DNA of 64,000 nucleotides from Bacteroidota bacterium (GTDB taxonomy: Bacteria; Bacteroidota; Ignavibacteria; Ignavibacteriales; Ignavibacteriaceae): the NCBI GenBank assembly GCA_022564295.1, contig JADFLR010000017.1, positions 1 through 64,000 of the forward strand. The letters are read 5' to 3'. Numbering within the stretch: the stretch's first letter is position 1; each line of letters begins with the position of its first letter. The translations under genes were made by a program, and so were the position numbers. Shown one piece after another: positions 29,187-38,199 of this stretch. The notes under the pieces are model-generated. The model worked only from the letters and a program-made list of their open reading frames with translations. It did no database searches and was not told the origin of the DNA.

Positions 29187-30872
29187 ATGAATAAAATATA
29201 TTTACATACATTTCCCATAATATTTTTGATTCTTGTTTCTGCAATCTGTGCGCAGGATTTAAGGAATGTAAAAATAGGTATCGTCCATTCCGCAAAAACA
29301 AAACAGTTAATCTATCGGCAGAATAAAGATTTTTATCCAATTCAGGGTTGGGAATTATTTTTTCTGAACAGAAAAATTTCTTATACTGTAATTAATGATG
29401 AGCAGCTTGATGATTATGAATTCGATTTTTTAGATGTATTAATCCTTCCTTCGGTTGAGGTCCTTTCTGATGACGCAAAAGAGAGCCTGCAAAATTTTTT
29501 GAATGAAGGTAAAGGCTTACTGATATTCGGAAAAATTGGTTTTTATGATAAAGATGGAAAAAAAACTTTTTCTAACTATCTAAGTGAGTTAGGAGGTTTT
29601 AGTGTAAATGAATTAAACACCAAAGGCAAAATAGGAGAAAGACATACCATACAATATTCATCGGTGTTGGGTAGGAATATTGCTGTAGATAAAGACTTGC
29701 TTATTTTAAATCAGTTTCAGCCGTTAGCTGTTGAAATTATTGGTAAACATATTATTCAGTTGGGAAAATATGTTTTGGATAGTGATAACGAAAAACAAAC
29801 TGAAAATTCCGGCTTAATTTTATCCGAACGAAATAAAGGTAGAATAGTTTGGTTTGGTTTTCAGCTATCTCAAATTATTGGAAATAAATCTCAGGAAAAT
29901 ACTGTTGAAAAACTAATTTTTAACTCAATCGAATGGCTCTCACCATTTCCATTTTTGATGCTTAAACCATTACCTGGGAAATATAATGTCCCGGTTATTA
30001 TCTCTAATATTATCATCGATACTAAATCAATATCTATCACATCACTCGAACTGTATTATTTAAATAATGTTAATGCAAATTTCTTTATTGATGCAAAGGA
30101 AATTGATAAACCAGGAAATGAATTAAGTAAATTTGCAGCAGCAGGAGATATAAATCTTTTTCTTAACAAAAATTTATCTGAAGAGTATATAATTTCTACT
30201 TCATTAGAATCACTTTATGATAGACTAAAGCTTAGCAGCCGGCAGAAATATTTTGGTATTAAACTGAACAACACTCAGCTTATTCAAACATCTGATGAAT
30301 CAATTATTTCCCCCTTTACTTATTACTTGTTGCCTGATAATTCACTTTATACGTCAGAGGAGAAAAAAATAATCGGTTCCGCGAGTTCTTTTTTAGTAAG
30401 TAAAAATAATTACCAAGAAACACTAAAAAGTTTCTCATCGTTTTATAAAAATGCAGAGAAAAATGGTGAAACAGTTTTTATAAATTTTATTGACCAAACA
30501 AAATGGGGCAGCAAATCGATTGATGATGATCTTTTTTTATCAATTTCCGAATATCTAAAAAACCAAAATGCCTGGATAACGACTTATTCCGATTTAATTG
30601 ATTGGGAGTTATCTCGCAAGGAAGTGGTAATCAAAACAAAAAAAACATACGATGAAAATAAATTTGAAATCCGGGTAGAAAATCACAGTCAAAATGAAAT
30701 TAAAAATGCAGCAGTACAATTAATATTACCGGCGGGTAAATTCAACCCAAGGTTATCTCGAACAAATTTACATTTGGAATATGACGCTCAGCTAAAATCT
30801 TATATAATAATAATTCCATATCTTCAAGCCGGAACAAAGCAGATCTTTGATTTAGAATTTGGTGGAGAATGA
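29187..30872 (+). CDS. Secreted paralogue of 27119..29017 (amidotransferase-like plus more degenerate deacetylase-like)
   Basis: 561 aa; same architecture: LDVLILPSVEVLSDDAKESLQNFLNEGKGLLIFG; ITSLELYYLNNVNANFFIDA. Confidence 0.72.
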   Translation: MNKIYLHTFPIIFLILVSAICAQDLRNVKIGIVHSAKTKQLIYRQNKDFYPIQGWELFFLNRKISYTVINDEQLDDYEFDFLDVLILPSVEVLSDDAKESLQNFLNEGKGLLIFGKIGFYDKDGKKTFSNYLSELGGFSVNELNTKGKIGERHTIQYSSVLGRNIAVDKDLLILNQFQPLAVEIIGKHIIQLGKYVLDSDNEKQTENSGLILSERNKGRIVWFGFQLSQIIGNKSQENTVEKLIFNSIEWLSPFPFLMLKPLPGKYNVPVIISNIIIDTKSISITSLELYYLNNVNANFFIDAKEIDKPGNELSKFAAAGDINLFLNKNLSEEYIISTSLESLYDRLKLSSRQKYFGIKLNNTQLIQTSDESIISPFTYYLLPDNSLYTSEEKKIIGSASSFLVSKNNYQETLKSFSSFYKNAEKNGETVFINFIDQTKWGSKSIDDDLFLSISEYLKNQNAWITTYSDLIDWELSRKEVVIKTKKTYDENKFEIRVENHSQNEIKNAAVQLILPAGKFNPRLSRTNLHLEYDAQLKSYIIIIPYLQAGTKQIFDLEFGGE

Positions 30873-32134
30873 TGAAAATTCAAAAAAGAATATTGTTCTG
30901 TTTAACGTGTATTTTCCCACTCTTTATTGGCTGTACAAACCTTGCAACCGATCCTCCGTCTGACGGAAGCAGCAGCACAACTTTGGAAATATTTTCACCC
31001 GTTAATGGTGATTCAGTGGATGCCGGTGATACAGAAATTGATTATTTAATATCAACACCCACTTCTATAAAATTTATGGAGCTTTATGTAAACGGAAACT
31101 TTGTTAGAAACTATCCGCCTAACTCCGATGGTTCGCAGCCAAAAATCTATTTGCAGTTAAATGAATCGTTCATCGGAACCTCAATCGATTATTATTTGAT
31201 ATATTATGATTTTCATGAAACATCACTTAAAAGTAATGATATTTTAGATGTTCATGTAGTTGCAACTGTTAATCCACCATTCGTACCATTCAATCTTAAT
31301 CTTATAAATTTAACTCCAGGGAGTGTTAATCTTTCCTGGGAAGATTCATCTCTTCTTGTAAGCAATTATGAAATATGGAGGAAAATAAACTTTGATGGTA
31401 CCTATCAAAAATATCTTGATGTTGAGGGAAACGTATTTAACATAAATGATGAAAACTTAGATTCTGCAATAATGTATTCTTACAAGGTAAAGGGATTTAA
31501 TAAATTTGGAGAATCAGAATTTAGTGATGAAGTTAATACTTTTGGAGTAGGTAGTTCCGGAGAATTATATCCTCCAACAAATTTAATGGCAACTGCCCGG
31601 GGTACTATATTGGTTAGAATAGCATGGACGGATAACAACGAAAATGAAAATCTTTTTGCAATTGAAAGAAGACAAGAAAACGAAGTGTTTTTAAAAATTG
31701 GTGTTGTAGACAGGAATGTTACCAATTTTGCCGATAGTGCAAATGGGCTAATCGCAGGCGAAAAATACTATTACCGAATCAAAGCATATTCAAATACAGA
31801 TTCTGCCTGGTCGAATGAAAGTTTTACGCAAACTTATTGGTACGATATAATCAGACCAACAAATTTGCAGGGAATTTATTTGGGAGACGACAAGATTGTG
31901 CTTACCTGGAATGATGATGATGATACAAACACAATTTTTGAAGTAGAAAGAAAGGTAGATGGGGAAGAACAATTCACAACGATTGCGAGCTTGCCGGGCG
32001 ACCAAAGTACTTACCTTGATGAAAATTTATTACCTCAGCAATCTTACACTTACAGGGTTCGTTCTGGAGACGGTGTTTATTATTCTGACTACTCTAACAA
32101 AGTAACAGTTGTCACAGGAAATAACCACCCCTGA
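30869..32134 (+). CDS. Fibronectin type III-domain lipoprotein
   Basis: 421 aa; lipobox LFIGC; repeated Fn3-like units (PTNL…ILVRIAWTDN…YYYRIKAYS). Confidence 0.82.
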   Translation: MMKIQKRILFCLTCIFPLFIGCTNLATDPPSDGSSSTTLEIFSPVNGDSVDAGDTEIDYLISTPTSIKFMELYVNGNFVRNYPPNSDGSQPKIYLQLNESFIGTSIDYYLIYYDFHETSLKSNDILDVHVVATVNPPFVPFNLNLINLTPGSVNLSWEDSSLLVSNYEIWRKINFDGTYQKYLDVEGNVFNINDENLDSAIMYSYKVKGFNKFGESEFSDEVNTFGVGSSGELYPPTNLMATARGTILVRIAWTDNNENENLFAIERRQENEVFLKIGVVDRNVTNFADSANGLIAGEKYYYRIKAYSNTDSAWSNESFTQTYWYDIIRPTNLQGIYLGDDKIVLTWNDDDDTNTIFEVERKVDGEEQFTTIASLPGDQSTYLDENLLPQQSYTYRVRSGDGVYYSDYSNKVTVVTGNNHP

Positions 32135-32256
32135 TAATGACATACATTCTGACAGACTATTCGTATTTTTGTAAGTATTTTTAACAATCGGAAAATATTC
32201 CAGAAAAAATATTCTAATTATATTATTTTGTATCTGCTAATAATTAAATTATTGAT

Positions 32257-35200
32257 GTGACAAAAACCATTCAAAAAATATTAAGTTTAATTCCTCATTC
32301 AATTAGGGACCCATTCTTCATTCTTGAGAGCAGTGGGAAGATATTATTCACTAATAAACAAGGATTTAATCTTTTAAATATAACCGAACCACAAAGTTCT
32401 ATAATGGAGAATTTCGAATCTGATTCTAAGGAAAAATTTAATGAGTTATTGGATAAAGCAGTTGAAAAAAACGATACACTCACACTCGATCATTTTGAAT
32501 TCAACCTTAGTTCCGGCAGGAAGGTAAATGCTCAAATTATTTTAAATACTCTTGAGAGTGGCGGGAATCTATTTATATTCTGCACCATAATCCCAAAAAA
32601 CTACGATATTACTTTTACAGGTAAAAGTAAAATTAAAATTAGTGAAACAGACTCGCAGAGTATTATTAAAAGTGAAAAACTGATTGAAATTATTAACAAA
32701 GTGGAAGCCCTTTACCCTATTACATTTATTGGGAAAGAGATAATACACAAACTTGCAGATGAGTTAGAAGATATTTTTTGGATTACCGATGACAAAGGAA
32801 ACTTTCTTTTGGTTAATGAATATCTTGCTAAAAACATCGGGCTAAAACCATTTCAAATAGAAGGTAAACCAGCCGATGAATTTGTTCCCGGATTTTTAAA
32901 AGAACTAAACCTTTTTATTGATAAATTTATTAGAGACACGATGAATTGTGTAATTTCGGAAGGGGTACATTTCAGAGAAAATGAAAACCTAAAAAATAAA
33001 GAAATAATTCAGCTGCCCTTATTTGATGAAGAAAATAATATACAAGCAGTAATCGGATTTTCTCAGTACTCAGAAAGTGATATGGAACAAAAAACAGATG
33101 AGAAATTGTTTGGTGTTCTTTATAAAATAATTGATTATTTTCCTAAACCGGTTGCATTTATTACTTCTCAGGGTATTATCAAGCATTCGAGTGAAGATTT
33201 TTGTAAATTATTTGACCGAAAGCCAGAGGATTTGAATGGCCTGAATTTTGTGGATATTCTACCCGGAAGTCTTTTAGAAAGTGTTAATCGGTTTTTAGAA
33301 TCACCTGATAATGATAGAACATTACCATTAAACAGATTCTTAGAGATTGATAAAGACGGTGAACCAGAGTACACAGTTAACCTAACTAAAATTTTCGGCA
33401 GAGAAAATGAACCGGAAGGATTTTTGATTTTAATTGAAAAAGTTGAATATGCAGAAAACCTGCAACATTTAATAAAGAGTAGAGGAAGAATGTTTGAATT
33501 CTTAATACAAAATAACCCAGAACCAATTTACATATACGATAAAGAAAACTTAAGATTTCTCGAAATAAATAAAGCAGCATTGGAATTATATGGATATTCG
33601 AGGGAGGAATTTTTAGAAATGGATCTTACCGATCTGTATAACCCCGAGGATATTCAATCATTGCTTGGTTCTTCAAGCGAAGGGGAAATTGAAGGAAAGT
33701 TTAGCAAACCTTTCAGGCATAAAAGAAAGGATGGTTCATCGGTATTTGTAGAGCTGAGTAAAATGAGTTTTAAGTTTAATGATAGAGATGCGCATTTCAA
33801 TATCGTTAGAGATGTTACGCAAAATTTGGAACTCGAAAAGAAAAATCAGCTTTTCAAAGCAGTGTTTGACAATACAGTTGATATGATTTTTGTTACGGAT
33901 CCCGATGGAATAATAACTTATATAAACAGCAGCGTTGTTAATATACTCGGCACTTCAAAACTTGATTTAGAAAATTCTTCAATGGCTTCCCTTGCAAACG
34001 ATGAAGACCGTGCGACAATAAACACTTCAATTTTTCAATCTCACCTGAAGGAATCAGTCTCTTTACATATTGGATTAAAAACCGAAGATGGTAATTTTAT
34101 AGAAACAGAATTAACAGCAACACCCGTTGTTGATTTTGAAGGAAACATAGAATCCTTTGTTATTATCGGAAAGTTTGAGAAACACACTTCCGGAGAGGTG
34201 GAAATTAAGGAAGTTATTAAGGAAGTTATTGTTGAAAAACCTGTAATGTCTTCTGCAGCAGAAACCAAACAATTGGAATCCGTATTTCTCTCAGGTGTCT
34301 TCCACGAAATACTAACACCTATGAATGTAATATTAGGTTTTGCACAGGAACTTACCGAAGGGATAGAAAACCTGACACCTGATCAAAAAGAAGCAGTTGA
34401 AATTATAAACCAGAATCGCGGTAAACTTCTAAGCACTATGAATGCTATTATTGAGTTTTCCGAAATTCAGAGAAACAAAGACGAATGGAATATCATCAAT
34501 CTCAATATCACAAAAGTTGTTGAGGAAATAGATAAAGACATATATGAAATTACCGGCTCAAGGGATATCAATTTTGCTTACGGTAAAATTTCATCTTCAC
34601 TCCAGTTTGAAGCGGATAAACAAAAGTTTGACTGCTTGATAAACAATCTTATACGATTGGTTTGCTGGATGATTAAAGGAAATAAAATTTATTTCTCAGC
34701 TTACCAGGTTGATAAAAATAATTTTATGATAATGATATCGGATAGCTACGCTTCAACTTCAGATTATCTTGCAGATACACTTCGAAAATTATTTGTCGAT
34801 AAAAAGGACCCGAAAGAATTTGGTGTTTCAAAATTAAATGCGCAAATAACTCAATCGCTTTTAGATATGCTTCAGGTTAAATTTGTTTCTTCTGTTGATG
34901 AGATGGGTAAACATGAAAGCGGGTTTTTATTTCCCATAAAGTTTACTCCTCAATTAGAGGAACCTTTAGATAAAATTGAAGAAGAAATTGTTGAGGGAAC
35001 TGAAGATCAACAAATGCCCGTTGTTGCTGAAGAAGAAGTTGTTCAGCAGGAAATTCCATTACCCGAAGACCAGGGAATCGTAATCGAAGAAACCCAAATC
35101 TCTGAACCGACTGAAATTACTGAACAGGAAGAAATTATAGAGCAGGAAAAATCAGAACAAATTCAGGAAGAGTTTGAAGTTTCTGAATCATTTCCTGAAA

Positions 35201-35682
35201 AAGTTATAGAACCGCAGAAGGAAGTTGAATTTGAAACTAAAGAAGAATTAACTTTTAAAGAAGTTGTAAAACAACAATTTCAACAGCCGGATGATAAGTT
35301 GGATCTCAACCACCTGACCTGTTTATATATCGAAGACCAGGTGGATTCACAAATTCTTTTCAGAGTTCAGATGAAAGGGCTGAAAGATATTAAATATGCT
35401 GTAAGTTTTGAGGAAGCTCTTCCTCTGCTTGATACCGAGCAGTTCGATTTTATTGTGATGGATATCAACCTTCAAGGTGAGTACAACGGTTTAGATGCAT
35501 TAAAAATTATTCACAAAATGCCCGGCTACGGGGATATTCCTATAATTGCTGTAACTGCTTATGTACTACCGGGTGATAAAGAAAAATTTATAGCAACAGG
35601 ATTTAATGATTTTATTTCAAAGCCCATTTTCCGTGAAAAGATGATTGAATCATTAGAAAAGATATTTCTTCAAAAAGCATAA
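32257..35682 (+). CDS. Multi-PAS hybrid histidine kinase-like protein with C-terminal receiver domain (GTG start)
   Basis: 1141 aa; PAS units, HisKA 'FHEILTPMNVILGFAQEL', acidic linker, receiver 'DFIVMDINLQGEYNGLDAL…TAY…SKP'. Confidence 0.88.
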   Translation: MTKTIQKILSLIPHSIRDPFFILESSGKILFTNKQGFNLLNITEPQSSIMENFESDSKEKFNELLDKAVEKNDTLTLDHFEFNLSSGRKVNAQIILNTLESGGNLFIFCTIIPKNYDITFTGKSKIKISETDSQSIIKSEKLIEIINKVEALYPITFIGKEIIHKLADELEDIFWITDDKGNFLLVNEYLAKNIGLKPFQIEGKPADEFVPGFLKELNLFIDKFIRDTMNCVISEGVHFRENENLKNKEIIQLPLFDEENNIQAVIGFSQYSESDMEQKTDEKLFGVLYKIIDYFPKPVAFITSQGIIKHSSEDFCKLFDRKPEDLNGLNFVDILPGSLLESVNRFLESPDNDRTLPLNRFLEIDKDGEPEYTVNLTKIFGRENEPEGFLILIEKVEYAENLQHLIKSRGRMFEFLIQNNPEPIYIYDKENLRFLEINKAALELYGYSREEFLEMDLTDLYNPEDIQSLLGSSSEGEIEGKFSKPFRHKRKDGSSVFVELSKMSFKFNDRDAHFNIVRDVTQNLELEKKNQLFKAVFDNTVDMIFVTDPDGIITYINSSVVNILGTSKLDLENSSMASLANDEDRATINTSIFQSHLKESVSLHIGLKTEDGNFIETELTATPVVDFEGNIESFVIIGKFEKHTSGEVEIKEVIKEVIVEKPVMSSAAETKQLESVFLSGVFHEILTPMNVILGFAQELTEGIENLTPDQKEAVEIINQNRGKLLSTMNAIIEFSEIQRNKDEWNIINLNITKVVEEIDKDIYEITGSRDINFAYGKISSSLQFEADKQKFDCLINNLIRLVCWMIKGNKIYFSAYQVDKNNFMIMISDSYASTSDYLADTLRKLFVDKKDPKEFGVSKLNAQITQSLLDMLQVKFVSSVDEMGKHESGFLFPIKFTPQLEEPLDKIEEEIVEGTEDQQMPVVAEEEVVQQEIPLPEDQGIVIEETQISEPTEITEQEEIIEQEKSEQIQEEFEVSESFPEKVIEPQKEVEFETKEELTFKEVVKQQFQQPDDKLDLNHLTCLYIEDQVDSQILFRVQMKGLKDIKYAVSFEEALPLLDTEQFDFIVMDINLQGEYNGLDALKIIHKMPGYGDIPIIAVTAYVLPGDKEKFIATGFNDFISKPIFREKMIESLEKIFLQKA

Positions 35683-35702
35683 TTATTACTAATTTGCATT
35701 TT

Positions 35703-35738
35703 ATCCTCTCGCAGTTGATCTGATGAGAGGATTTTTTT
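35703..35738 (+). terminator. Rho-independent terminator ATCCTCTC…GAGAGGAT-TTTTTT
   Basis: Perfect 8-bp arms followed by T-tract, just after the hybrid kinase stop. Confidence 0.85.
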
Positions 35739-35788
35739 ATCCTTACTTAAATTTAGCTCTTGATTAATTCCCTTCACATTATTATTAT

Positions 35789-35808
35789 TACCATACAAAT
35801 GTATGGTA
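35789..35808. promoter_or_regulatory. 20-bp perfect palindrome TACCATACAAATGTATGGTA (9-bp arms, AA spacer) upstream of lexA; candidate LexA operator
   Basis: Palindrome in the lexA upstream region; autoregulation is typical of LexA. Confidence 0.5.
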
Positions 35809-35874
35809 TTTAGTATTAACTGAACAAAGCTCTAAATCCCGCAACTTTTTTATTGTAACTCACTAACCGAAGGT

Positions 35875-36507
35875 ATGTCTATGTCACGCCAATTAACTGA
35901 AATCCAGAAAAAAATACTTGAGCATCTTATTGATCAGATCAAAGGGAAGGGGATACCGCCAACCTTAGCAGAAGTCGCAAGACACTTTGGTTATAAAAAC
36001 AGGGCAACTGTTCAGCAGCATTTAAGTGCGATTGAAAAGAAAGGTTACATCAGAAAAAGTTCAAAACTATCACGTGGAATAGAACTTACACTTGAAGATA
36101 AGTTTTTTGTACCGCGTCCGGTTTTGGGTGAAGTAGCTGCAGGCAGCCCGCTTATAATTTATCCCGATGCGATTGATACAATAGATTTGCCCACAATTGT
36201 CAGAATGCCAAAGGATTCATTTTTGCTTAGAGTAAAAGGTGATAGCTTAAAAGATGCATACATTTTCAGTGGCGATATTGTAATTATTAATCCGAATTTG
36301 GAACCGCGCAACGGGCAGATAGTCGTTGCAATTTTGGATGATGCAGTAGTAGTAAAAAGATTTTTTAAAAAGAAAAGTCAGATAGAACTCATTTCCGAAA
36401 ATCCCGAATACAAACCAATGATAATTGATAAAAGACATCCTTCATTTAAACTGGTAGGAATTGTTGTAGGCGTTTACAGAAGTATGGAAAAAAGAAGGGT
36501 GGGATAG
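35875..36507 (+). CDS. lexA: Transcriptional repressor LexA
   Basis: 210 aa; LTEIQKKILEHLIDQIKGKGIPPTLAEVARHFGYKNRATVQQHL; cleavage-site 'AAGSP'; Ser 'KGDSL', Lys 'VVVKRFF'. Confidence 0.95.
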   Translation: MSMSRQLTEIQKKILEHLIDQIKGKGIPPTLAEVARHFGYKNRATVQQHLSAIEKKGYIRKSSKLSRGIELTLEDKFFVPRPVLGEVAAGSPLIIYPDAIDTIDLPTIVRMPKDSFLLRVKGDSLKDAYIFSGDIVIINPNLEPRNGQIVVAILDDAVVVKRFFKKKSQIELISENPEYKPMIIDKRHPSFKLVGIVVGVYRSMEKRRVG

Positions 36508-36512
36508 AACAA

Positions 36513-36629
36513 ATGGCAACAGATAACACAGACCTACCTACCGGTATGCAGGTTGAACTGATCGTCGCAGATCTGTTAATTTGCTTGATCAGTGTCATTA
36601 GCATGCTATTGATAATTAAATCTTATTAA
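36513..36629 (+). CDS. Possible 38-aa small membrane protein (MATDNTDLPTGMQVELIVADLLICLISVISMLLIIKSY)
   Basis: Short ORF directly after lexA; hydrophobic C-terminal half; overlaps a palindromic repeat, so may be spurious. Confidence 0.25.
   Translation: MATDNTDLPTGMQVELIVADLLICLISVISMLLIIKSY
36532..36553. repeat. Imperfect 22-bp palindrome ACCTACCTACCGGTATGCAGGT
   Basis: Inverted arms with a few mismatches. Confidence 0.4.
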
Positions 36630-36716
36630 ATACAGATTGTTAACACATTTGTTAACTTTCTATCTTTACTCAGAGAATAAGCTGATTGGACAATTAAACA
36701 ATGAAGAAATATAACA

Positions 36717-37601
36717 ATGCCAAAACACTTCTTAGGTACAGCCGGATGGTCTTATAAAGATTGGGTCCCGTCGTTCTATCCTAAAAATCAAATAGCAGGA
36801 TTTGACTGGCTACAATTTTACTCTCATTACTTTAACTGCGTTGAGGTTAACTCAACTTATTATGCTTACATTAGTCCTAAAGTTGTAGAAGGCTGGATTA
36901 GAAAAGTATCCGATTCAGATAATTTTATTTTTGATATAAAACTTCATCAGGATTTCACACATAAAAGAAACTTTGATGAGCAAAACATAAAAGCAGTAAG
37001 ATACAATCTCGATTTGCTTGCAAAAGCAGAACGACTTGGGGGATTACTTATTCAGTTTCCATATTCATTTTCTTTTGATAGTTCAGCAATTCAATATATT
37101 CAGAAGCTTAGAGACACCTTTCCAAACTATAACTGTTTTGTTGAAGTAAGGCATTCATCCTGGCAAAATAATAAGGCGATGGATTTCTTTAAGGCAACCG
37201 GCATTACTTTCTGTACGATTGACCAGCCGCAAATTGGAAGGGCAATTTCATTTGAGCCGATCATAACAAATGATAAGGCATATATTCGTTTTCACGGAAG
37301 AAATGAAAAGGCATGGAAAAACTCGATTAATAATTATGGGAAGAAACAAACTTATGAAGAACGCAGTGAACGATATAAATATTTGTATTCACCCGGAGAA
37401 CTGATTGAGATTGAACAGAAGATAAAATTGGTACAGGAAAAAGTTAAGGAAGTACATGTAATAATGAATAACCATCCGCAGGGCGATGCTGTTGCAAATG
37501 CATTTGAGTTGATTCACTTACTTGAAGGAAAAGATAAAATTGAAATGCCGGGAACCATAATTAAAGCTTATCCGAGGTTGAAGGAGATATCAATTAATTA
37601 A
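36717..37601 (+). CDS. DUF72 domain-containing protein
   Basis: FLGTAGWSYKDWVPSFYPK…FNCVEVNSTYYA…YIRFHGRN. Confidence 0.92.
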   Translation: MPKHFLGTAGWSYKDWVPSFYPKNQIAGFDWLQFYSHYFNCVEVNSTYYAYISPKVVEGWIRKVSDSDNFIFDIKLHQDFTHKRNFDEQNIKAVRYNLDLLAKAERLGGLLIQFPYSFSFDSSAIQYIQKLRDTFPNYNCFVEVRHSSWQNNKAMDFFKATGITFCTIDQPQIGRAISFEPIITNDKAYIRFHGRNEKAWKNSINNYGKKQTYEERSERYKYLYSPGELIEIEQKIKLVQEKVKEVHVIMNNHPQGDAVANAFELIHLLEGKDKIEMPGTIIKAYPRLKEISIN

Positions 37602-37820
37602 GGAGAAATGAAACACGGAGAATATAGACCTGCCTCCGCCGGCAAATAGATAATCACTGATCTATAATCTGTGTAAATCATCGTAATCTGCGTCATCAGC
37701 ATGATATTACAATATGCATACAATTTTTCAGTAAAAAATTAATCGATTCATTATGGATATTAGATAAAAATTACACTAACTTTAATCATTAACATTATCA
37801 AACTTAAATGGAGGAGAGTT

Positions 37821-38111
37821 ATGAAAATTTCAAGAATGAACCCGTTTGATGGTAGCAGCAAGACTGTTGCTTTCTTTGATGTAGAAACCGAAGAAGGTAT
37901 TAATATCAAAGGATTTACTTTGGTCGAGGGCACTAATGGATTATTTATAGGTGTCCCGAGTGAAAAAGGAAAAGATGATAAATATTACGATCGTGTGTAC
38001 GTTCCAAAAGAACTAAAGGAGCAGCTTACGGAAATGGCAATATCAATGTATAATGAATCGAAAGGTGAAGCAGCATCTGCAAGCGGTGCTGATGATACAA
38101 CTCCGGTTTAA
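37821..38111 (+). CDS. SpoVG-family protein
   Basis: 96 aa; KISRMNPF…IKGFTLVEGTNGLFIGVPSEK. Confidence 0.75.
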   Translation: MKISRMNPFDGSSKTVAFFDVETEEGINIKGFTLVEGTNGLFIGVPSEKGKDDKYYDRVYVPKELKEQLTEMAISMYNESKGEAASASGADDTTPV

Positions 38112-38199
38112 TTTGAATTAGTTTCTCTATTTCTTTCTTATTAGTTATAGGGGGTAAGCATTAAACTATACTAAAGAGGATAGTTATGTTTGAATTACC

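Noticed and set aside
34202-34232. Direct repeat 'gaagttattaaggaagttatt' in the hybrid kinase as a recombination site
   Set aside because: Encodes a simple KEVIKEVI linker; ordinary low-complexity coding repeat.
38165-38190. AACTAT…ATAGTT inverted repeat ahead of dinB as an SOS box
   Set aside because: Does not match the lexA upstream palindrome; weak arms and common composition.
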